Source: Bacteroides sp. CAG:144 (lineage in GTDB: Bacteria; Bacteroidota; Bacteroidia; Bacteroidales; UBA11471). From it: 11,854 nt of DNA. How positions within the stretch are numbered: position 1 is the first letter of the stretch; each line of letters starts with the position of its first letter. A model generated the notes under the pieces. That model was given only the letters and a program-made list of their open reading frames with translations. It was not told where the DNA came from and did no database searches. The stretch is from contig HF999722.1 in the NCBI GenBank assembly GCA_000434215.1, positions 41,960 through 53,813 on the forward strand, given 5' to 3'. Shown one piece after another: positions 7,363 to 11,854 of the stretch. The translations under genes were made by a program, and so were the position numbers.

Positions 7363-8343
7363 TTAGGGATTGAGTTTTTTAAGACTTTGATCTATTGTCG
7401 TTTGGGGAAGAGGTATATATCCTGTCTCGATGGCGTATTTTTGGCCTTCGGAGAGAGCGTATTTGATAAATTCCACGACTGCCGGATTTCGAGGCACACC
7501 GTTACTTACCAAGTACAGGTCGCGAGCAGGGGGAGACGGATAACGGCCTTCGCCGATCGCTTTGATAAGGTCGGCACTGTTTCCATAAAATTTTTCGTCC
7601 TCATCGATTTGTCCGTTTTCGTTTATGTCGAGAGGAATTACAGCCAGCCCTTCATAGGGTTTATGGGTACGCATATCATACGCGTAAGCGATGTTGTTGT
7701 AACCGATGCCTACACGGTCTTTTTGTACGGCGGCCGATACGCCGGGATCTCCATATACGGCAGTACCTTGCAGTTGTTCTTGCCGTTTACCGAACCATAT
7801 GGCCCATGTCTCGGCTGCTCCGCAGGCGTCGGAACGGGTATACACATGCACGGGAATTGTACTTTCGATACCCAATAAGTCTCCGTATGTGGCGTATTGA
7901 TTGTTCCAAAGAGCAGCGGCAGTTGCTTTGGTCAGACCTTTTTTGCAGACGTCGTCGAAATGCGGATTGGCGACATTGATTGTTGCTACGACCGCGTCTT
8001 TTACGACCGCGAAACCTAAGGCGCCCTTTTGTGCTTCTACTTCGTATATTTCCCGGGAAACCATGCCGAGGTCTACGACTTTGGCCAATGCATCGGTCAT
8101 GCCTTTTCCTGCGCCTCCCCCCGATATGTCAATGCGTACATTGGGGTGAAGTTTACGAAATTCGTCCGCCCATTTGACAACCATCGGATAAAGGGCGAAT
8201 GCCCCCGAAAAAGAGATCTCACCTTTCAGCGTGTCTCCTGCGGCAATTTGGTCGTTTTGAGATTCGTTTTTCCCCGACGACGGTTTACAACTTGTCGTTA
8301 AGACCAGAGAAAATATGCTTGCGAGCCATATTAATTTTTTCAT
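7363..8343 (-). CDS. pstS: Phosphate-binding lipoprotein PstS
   Basis: Encodes 326 residues. The N-terminus is a lipoprotein signal with the acylated cysteine at C19 (VLTTSC). The residues after it (KPSSGKNESQ) are not the acidic type associated with surface export in Bacteroidetes, so a periplasm-facing location is likely. Phosphate-binding segments are visible: SGAFALYPMVVKWADEF (46-62), SGGGAGKGM (74-82) and RSDACGAAETW (170-180), each matching the PstS/PBP-like fold. Residues 239-250 (DINENGQIDEDE) fit an EF-hand calcium loop, an insertion before the conserved RYPSPPARDLYLV segment. It delivers phosphate to PstCA and is the first gene of the operon, preceded by a candidate promoter at 8425-8432. 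Confidence 0.95.
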   Translation of the reverse strand: MKKLIWLASIFSLVLTTSCKPSSGKNESQNDQIAAGDTLKGEISFSGAFALYPMVVKWADEFRKLHPNVRIDISGGGAGKGMTDALAKVVDLGMVSREIYEVEAQKGALGFAVVKDAVVATINVANPHFDDVCKKGLTKATAAALWNNQYATYGDLLGIESTIPVHVYTRSDACGAAETWAIWFGKRQEQLQGTAVYGDPGVSAAVQKDRVGIGYNNIAYAYDMRTHKPYEGLAVIPLDINENGQIDEDEKFYGNSADLIKAIGEGRYPSPPARDLYLVSNGVPRNPAVVEFIKYALSEGQKYAIETGYIPLPQTTIDQSLKKLNP

Positions 8344-8417
8344 AATCCGAAAAATATTTGTCCGTCTTCCCTCGGCTTGTATTTGATCGGGAAAGAAAGT
8401 CGGTCATTTCTTTGTAA

Positions 8418-8432
8418 AGATTTGCAAATCTA
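8418..8432 (-). promoter_or_regulatory. Candidate pst operon promoter (-7) with overlapping palindrome
   Basis: Read on the minus strand, TAGATTTG (8432-8425) matches the Bacteroidetes -7 element TAnnTTTG. No good TTTG lies 19 nt upstream, so the promoter is weak by consensus and may need an activator, as expected for a phosphate-starvation operon. The -7 element lies within or beside a perfect 14-bp palindrome AGATTTGCAAATCT (8418-8431). Also on the minus strand, TTTGCAA and TTTACAA form a near direct repeat with a 10-nt period across the same site. The predicted leader is about 75 nt. That a PhoB-type regulator binds here is inference. Confidence 0.5.
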
Positions 8433-8476
8433 CGAATAAAACTCGATATGCGGGTCTTGTTTTACCTTTTTTGTGT

Positions 8477-8509
8477 AAAAGGGGCACGTAGGGAGTGTTA
8501 TTCCCCTTT
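8477..8509 (-). terminator. Possible weak terminator overlapping the end of the AsmA gene
   Basis: On the minus strand the AsmA stop codon (8500-8498) lies in the loop of a hairpin with arms AAAGGGG (8509-8503) and CCCCTTT (8484-8478), extended by an inner GTG/CAC pairing (8497-8495 with 8487-8485). The descending arm ends in TTTT, then ACAC, so the U tract is short. It could limit read-through from the AsmA gene into pstS, or be incidental. Confidence 0.35.
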
Positions 8510-11137
8510 CAGTTGGCGAATTTGTTTTTCTGCTTCATCGGCAAGGCGGTCGGCTTGCTTTTTGGCCTCTTCCACCAATTTTGTTTTAGCTGCTTTTGCT
8601 GCAATTTTGGTTACGGGATTCGATGCCTTTTCTACCAACTTTTCTCCCTCTCTTTCTGCTGCTTCTACCAGTTTTTGTCCTGCTTCTTCGGCTTTTTCCC
8701 TGATATTGGCCACTTGCTCTTCGGTTGTGCCTTTACCCGCAAGAGCCTCGACCACTTTATTCCCAACGGCTTGTTTTACGATCGATTTGGTATCGATCTC
8801 TATTGTAGGTTTGGTAAAGGTCCCGCCTATATTGGCGTTGATGACACCTACATAGTCGCTGATGCCTTTCTCATTACTCAGGTCGATGACAGCCAAATAA
8901 TCGATGCTCTGATCGAGCCCGGTAGTACCTGACAGCGTGAGTTTGGTATGACCGATTTTCAAGTCGAACGGAGACGTCTGTATGCGTCCGTCTGAGACAG
9001 AAAATGAAATATTGATATCTTTGGCTTCGACTTTGCGCAACTTATCGTTTTTTAACAAGTTGGCCAGTAGGTCGAATACTTCGAGATTTTGTATTTCTAC
9101 GTTGCTCGATTTCAGAGATCCTTTGGCCGAGAGTGTTTGGAGTATAGGCGACATTTTCGAGTCGAGACGTGTGTTCAGGTCGATGGCAATCGAATAGTTG
9201 CCTCCGGTTTTTGCGAACAGGGGAACCATTTGTCGGATTAAGTCGAGTTGCTCGAAAGTTTCTTTGAACGAGGCATCTTTGATGTTCAACGCGAATGCCG
9301 CTTTCGGAGATGTCGTAGATAGGGCCGTACTATATGAGCCGTTGGCCGATATGTTACCGCCGAGAGCGTCGACCGAGATGCGGTTCAGTGTCGCTGTACC
9401 TTTTTTTATGCTTACTTTCCCGGTAAAGTTATCGAGAGTCATACCGTCAAAAAATATCTTTTTTATGTCGGTCTGCAAGGAGAGATCCAAATCTTCCGGT
9501 ACGACGAGAACCCCGACTGAAGTCGTATCTGTATCTTCTTGTACATCGGCTTGTTCGTTGGAAGAAGACGTCGTTAAAAACTCGTTGAGATCGAGTAGAG
9601 AAGATGTCAGCGAGAGATTTCCCGATAGAGTCTCTCCGGTCATAAAGTAGGGCAGATAATTGCTTATTTTGCCTTTGGCTTGCAAATCGCTTTTGCCGAT
9701 GGTGAGGTCGAACCGGTTTAATGTCAATTCTTTGGGGGTGATTTGAGCGTCGGCTTGCGTCAGAACGACAGGCGGGAATCCCGTGAGAGCGAGATTCATG
9801 TCCGAAATCGAAAGATTACCTTTCCCTTTTATATTTTGATAGTTCTCTTTTTCTATGTCCGACATTCGTCCATCGAGTGTAAGGGCTGTCGTAATGATAC
9901 CGTTGAGAGAAATGGAATCGCCCAACGGATAAATTTTTTCTATCTCTCCGAGGTTGATGGTTCCGTCGGCCGAGATATTGAAAAGCATATCGGAAACAGG
10001 GTGGGCTGCGTGCAGCGTAATGGCGAACGGGTTATCGGCAAACGTGAATTTAAACGTGTTTATGTCTATGGTCGTCAGGTCGAGATCTCCTCCGGTGTTG
10101 GCGACTTGTAAAGCAATCGTTATGTCGTCGACCGAACGTGGCATACCCGTATAGAAAACTTTGGCTTTGTCGACATCGAGGGCGAGGGTAAATGCCGGTA
10201 TCGTTTTTTCGTCGAGACGCCCTTTGGCTTCGGCCTTTAATGAAACATTTCCCGAGGTTTGCAGGTCGGCGAAATTATTTTGGTAAATGGCCGGAATCAT
10301 CGATAAAATATCCTTGAAATTGATTTTGGGCGTAGAAAGATTTATATCCATTTCTATACCGTCGTCGGGCAATGCTACCCAGCCGTCGAGGGCCATCTCT
10401 ATGGCATTGAGGCGTAAACGATTCTCGTCGAAAGTGAATTTGTAATTATCGAGGTCGGCGAGCAGATTCATGTCTATCTCTATTTCCGCATCTTTGAGAT
10501 AAGTAACCCTATCCATCGAAAGTAAAATATCCTGTATCGAAGCCTTGCATTGTAAGGCGGTCTGCATGCCGCTGAGTTTTCCCGTAAGGGCAAGATTCAG
10601 TTTTCCGGTAGAAAAGACGGTTCCGCTTTCCATATCCGTATAGGAAATGCTGGCATCGGTGATGCGGAATTTGCGCAGTTGCAAATCGAATGCGCTGTCG
10701 CTTGTCTCTTCGGTTATTGCATTTTCTTCTTCGGTGTCGTCGCTTTTCATGATGTCCCAGTTTACCGTCCCCCCCTTATGTATGAAAGCGTTGACTATCG
10801 GTCGATCGAGTGTAACATAGGAAATTTCATACCCCGAGTCGCCGAAAAGGCTCAGTAAGTCGACGGCTGCCGCTATTTCATCAGCGGCGACGAGCGTATC
10901 ACCGTCGAATTCCCCGATGCCTACCACACTCAAATTTTTCAGTTCTATGGTTGCTTTGGGAAAATTGCGTAACAGGCTGATGTCGAGTTCTTCAAAATCG
11001 AGTTTAGCATTCAGCATTTTATTGGCTTCCGTTTTTACGATGTCGGCGATTTTCCCTTTCAGCAATAACGGTATGGCTATGAGCAATACTATGAGCACTG
11101 CGATGACAATAGCTGAGATTTTCAAGAACTTTTTCAT
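8498..11137 (-). CDS. AsmA-family inner-membrane-anchored periplasmic protein
   Basis: Encodes 879 residues. One N-terminal membrane anchor covers about residues 5-27 (rich in isoleucine, valine and leucine). It is followed by the family opening (KTEANKMLNAKLDFEELDIS, then FPKATIELKNLSVVG) and a long series of repetitive beta strands, as in the AsmA/TamB/DUF748 group, which forms elongated beta-taco folds in the periplasm. The C-terminal AsmA-like domain is about residues 640-795 (SSNVEIQNLEVFDLLANLL, then DLKIGHTKLTLSGTTGLD). Members are thought to help move phospholipids or assemble outer-membrane proteins. Residues about 801-879 form a very charged, helix-prone tail rich in lysine, glutamate and alanine. 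The ATG at 11137 gives the MKKFLK anchor start. The gene stands alone, 154 nt upstream of pstS on the same strand, and diverges from rpiB. Which AsmA-like subfamily it belongs to cannot be decided by eye. Confidence 0.88.
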   Translation of the reverse strand: MKKFLKISAIVIAVLIVLLIAIPLLLKGKIADIVKTEANKMLNAKLDFEELDISLLRNFPKATIELKNLSVVGIGEFDGDTLVAADEIAAAVDLLSLFGDSGYEISYVTLDRPIVNAFIHKGGTVNWDIMKSDDTEEENAITEETSDSAFDLQLRKFRITDASISYTDMESGTVFSTGKLNLALTGKLSGMQTALQCKASIQDILLSMDRVTYLKDAEIEIDMNLLADLDNYKFTFDENRLRLNAIEMALDGWVALPDDGIEMDINLSTPKINFKDILSMIPAIYQNNFADLQTSGNVSLKAEAKGRLDEKTIPAFTLALDVDKAKVFYTGMPRSVDDITIALQVANTGGDLDLTTIDINTFKFTFADNPFAITLHAAHPVSDMLFNISADGTINLGEIEKIYPLGDSISLNGIITTALTLDGRMSDIEKENYQNIKGKGNLSISDMNLALTGFPPVVLTQADAQITPKELTLNRFDLTIGKSDLQAKGKISNYLPYFMTGETLSGNLSLTSSLLDLNEFLTTSSSNEQADVQEDTDTTSVGVLVVPEDLDLSLQTDIKKIFFDGMTLDNFTGKVSIKKGTATLNRISVDALGGNISANGSYSTALSTTSPKAAFALNIKDASFKETFEQLDLIRQMVPLFAKTGGNYSIAIDLNTRLDSKMSPILQTLSAKGSLKSSNVEIQNLEVFDLLANLLKNDKLRKVEAKDINISFSVSDGRIQTSPFDLKIGHTKLTLSGTTGLDQSIDYLAVIDLSNEKGISDYVGVINANIGGTFTKPTIEIDTKSIVKQAVGNKVVEALAGKGTTEEQVANIREKAEEAGQKLVEAAEREGEKLVEKASNPVTKIAAKAAKTKLVEEAKKQADRLADEAEKQIRQLKGE

Positions 11138-11226
11138 AATAATAATTTTTGCCGGTCGATCATTGTCGTCGAAAAACGATAAGAAAAGCCGGTGATGTTT
11201 TTGGCAAGAATCTTTATACAGACAAA

Positions 11227-11234
11227 CAAAGGTA
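11227..11234 (-). promoter_or_regulatory. Candidate -7 element for the AsmA-family gene
   Basis: On the minus strand TACCTTTG (11234-11227) matches TAnnTTTG, about 90 nt upstream of the AsmA start codon. I find no TTTG at the usual distance upstream, so this rests on the -7 element alone. Confidence 0.45.
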
Positions 11235-11317
11235 AGAAAACTTTCTCATAATGGGAATTGCTGTGGTTTTATTAATTGTTCCGAAAAGTCGTAATTTGTG
11301 ATAAAATTTCTTTTTCC

Positions 11318-11348
11318 TTTGTTATATAAGACCTATTGGGTATCTTTG
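11318..11348 (+). promoter_or_regulatory. Bacteroidetes-type promoter for rpiB
   Basis: TTTG at 11318-11321, a 19-nt spacer and TATCTTTG at 11341-11348 match the full Bacteroidetes consensus. The start of transcription would be near 11355, giving a leader of about 50 nt that is A/T-rich just before the ATG at 11405. It diverges from the AsmA-gene promoter in the same 267-nt intergenic region. Confidence 0.72.
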
Positions 11349-11404
11349 TAGGAGAAAGTAGCTGAAAAGAGATTTTTGTGAGTATAAAATTTTTTAGGTT
11401 TGGT

Positions 11405-11854
11405 ATGAATATTTTGAAACCAGATGTGCCGGTAGGATTGGCTTGTGATCATGCCGGTTATGAATTGAAACAATTTGTCATAGACTTACTTTCTCAAAAG
11501 GGTATTCCGTATAAGGATTTCGGGACGTATTCGACCGAGAGTTGCGATTATCCCGATTTTGCCCATCCTTTGGCTTTTGCTGTTGAGAGTGGCGAATGCT
11601 ATCCCGGTATTGCGGTATGCGGGAGCGGCAATGGTATAAATATAACGCTGAACAAGCATCAGGGTGTGCGGGCGGCACTTTGTTGGATAGAGGAAATCGC
11701 ACGTTTGGCACGTCAACACAACGATGCCAATATCTGTGTCATGCCTGGTCGCTTTATCGATCATGATACGGCTCGTCGCATTGTGGAGGCTTTTCTCGAT
11801 ACCGATTTTGAGGGCGGCCGGCATCAACGCCGTATCGATAAAATTCCGGTAAAA
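11405..11854 (+). CDS. rpiB: Ribose-5-phosphate isomerase B, 3' partial at window edge
   Basis: An open frame from the ATG at 11405 runs to the window end without a stop (150 codons), close to the usual RpiB length, so only a few residues should be missing. It interconverts ribose 5-phosphate and ribulose 5-phosphate in the cytoplasm (non-oxidative pentose phosphate pathway). Visible family features are GLACDHAGYELK (11-22, phosphate or substrate-binding D15-H16), the catalytic cysteine C72 in VCGSGNGINITLNK, the ring-opening histidine H105 in RQHNDANI, and the phosphate-binding end EGGRHQRR (136-143). The position usually held by isoleucine or valine in CGTGxG is asparagine here. It has its own well-formed promoter. 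LacAB-type galactose-6-phosphate isomerase is the nearest alternative, but the C72/H105 pattern and the EGGRHQRR end favour RpiB. Confidence 0.92.
   Translation, partial: MNILKPDVPVGLACDHAGYELKQFVIDLLSQKGIPYKDFGTYSTESCDYPDFAHPLAFAVESGECYPGIAVCGSGNGINITLNKHQGVRAALCWIEEIARLARQHNDANICVMPGRFIDHDTARRIVEAFLDTDFEGGRHQRRIDKIPVK

Noticed and set aside
7387..7878. A 163-codon plus-strand open frame opposite pstS
   Set aside because: PstS motifs are unambiguous on the other strand; this frame shows no signal, domain or promoter.
8495..8932. A cysteine- and phenylalanine-rich 145-codon plus-strand frame opposite the AsmA tail
   Set aside because: The richness in F, C and L is what the complement of lysine/glutamate/alanine-rich helix codons gives; it is not evidence for a cysteine-rich peptide.
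11138..11404. A small RNA or riboswitch in the divergent intergenic region
   Set aside because: I see only weak short inverted repeats and two promoter-like sites; nothing resembles a known structured RNA.

Overview
The window looks like ordinary chromosome from a gut-type member of the Bacteroidales. The evidence is the outer-membrane assembly protein of the lipoprotein-type TamL family, DUF4369-thioredoxin proteins, a PstS lipoprotein with a Bacteroidetes-style insertion, A/T-rich leaders without clear Shine-Dalgarno sites, and promoters of the Bacteroidetes type (TTTG, about 19 nt, TAnnTTTG). Codon use and moderate GC would fit the Barnesiella/Coprobacter area, but that genus-level guess is weak. 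I see no tRNA, rRNA, CRISPR, transposon or phage genes.

Layout. 1-2161 (+): the 3' part of a BamA/TamA-family outer-membrane protein, whose start lies before the window. 2182-4639 (+): a well-formed promoter followed by two tandem paralogous secreted proteins, each with a DUF4369-like N-terminal domain and a TlpA/ResA-type thioredoxin domain (CGPC and CAPC). 4684-4717: a perfect inverted repeat that probably terminates transcription from both sides. 4724-8343 (-): a compact high-affinity phosphate uptake operon, transcribed pstS-pstC-pstA-pstB, with an 8-nt gap, a 19-nt gap and a 1-nt TAATG overlap. No phoU follows pstB. 8498-11137 (-): a large AsmA-family inner-membrane-anchored periplasmic protein with a charged helical tail. 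11138-11404: a divergent intergenic region with candidate promoters for the AsmA gene and for rpiB. 11405-11854 (+): rpiB (ribose-5-phosphate isomerase B), nearly complete but cut by the window edge.

How the genes work together. PstS captures phosphate in the periplasm, PstC and PstA form the channel, and PstB drives it with ATP. The TamL and AsmA proteins belong to the wider TamA/TamB/AsmA world of outer-membrane assembly and lipid or envelope homeostasis, but they are on opposite strands and not in one operon here. The two thioredoxin-like proteins are probably periplasmic redox proteins with unknown substrates. rpiB belongs to the non-oxidative pentose phosphate pathway.

No gene-free stretch exceeds 300 bases. 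The longest are 11138-11404 (267 nt, two promoters) and 8344-8497 (154 nt, the pst promoter region). I did not find a convincing new biological system. The most interesting details are an EF-hand-like calcium loop inside PstS, the missing phoU, non-canonical motif residues in PstB, and the tandem thioredoxin pair.
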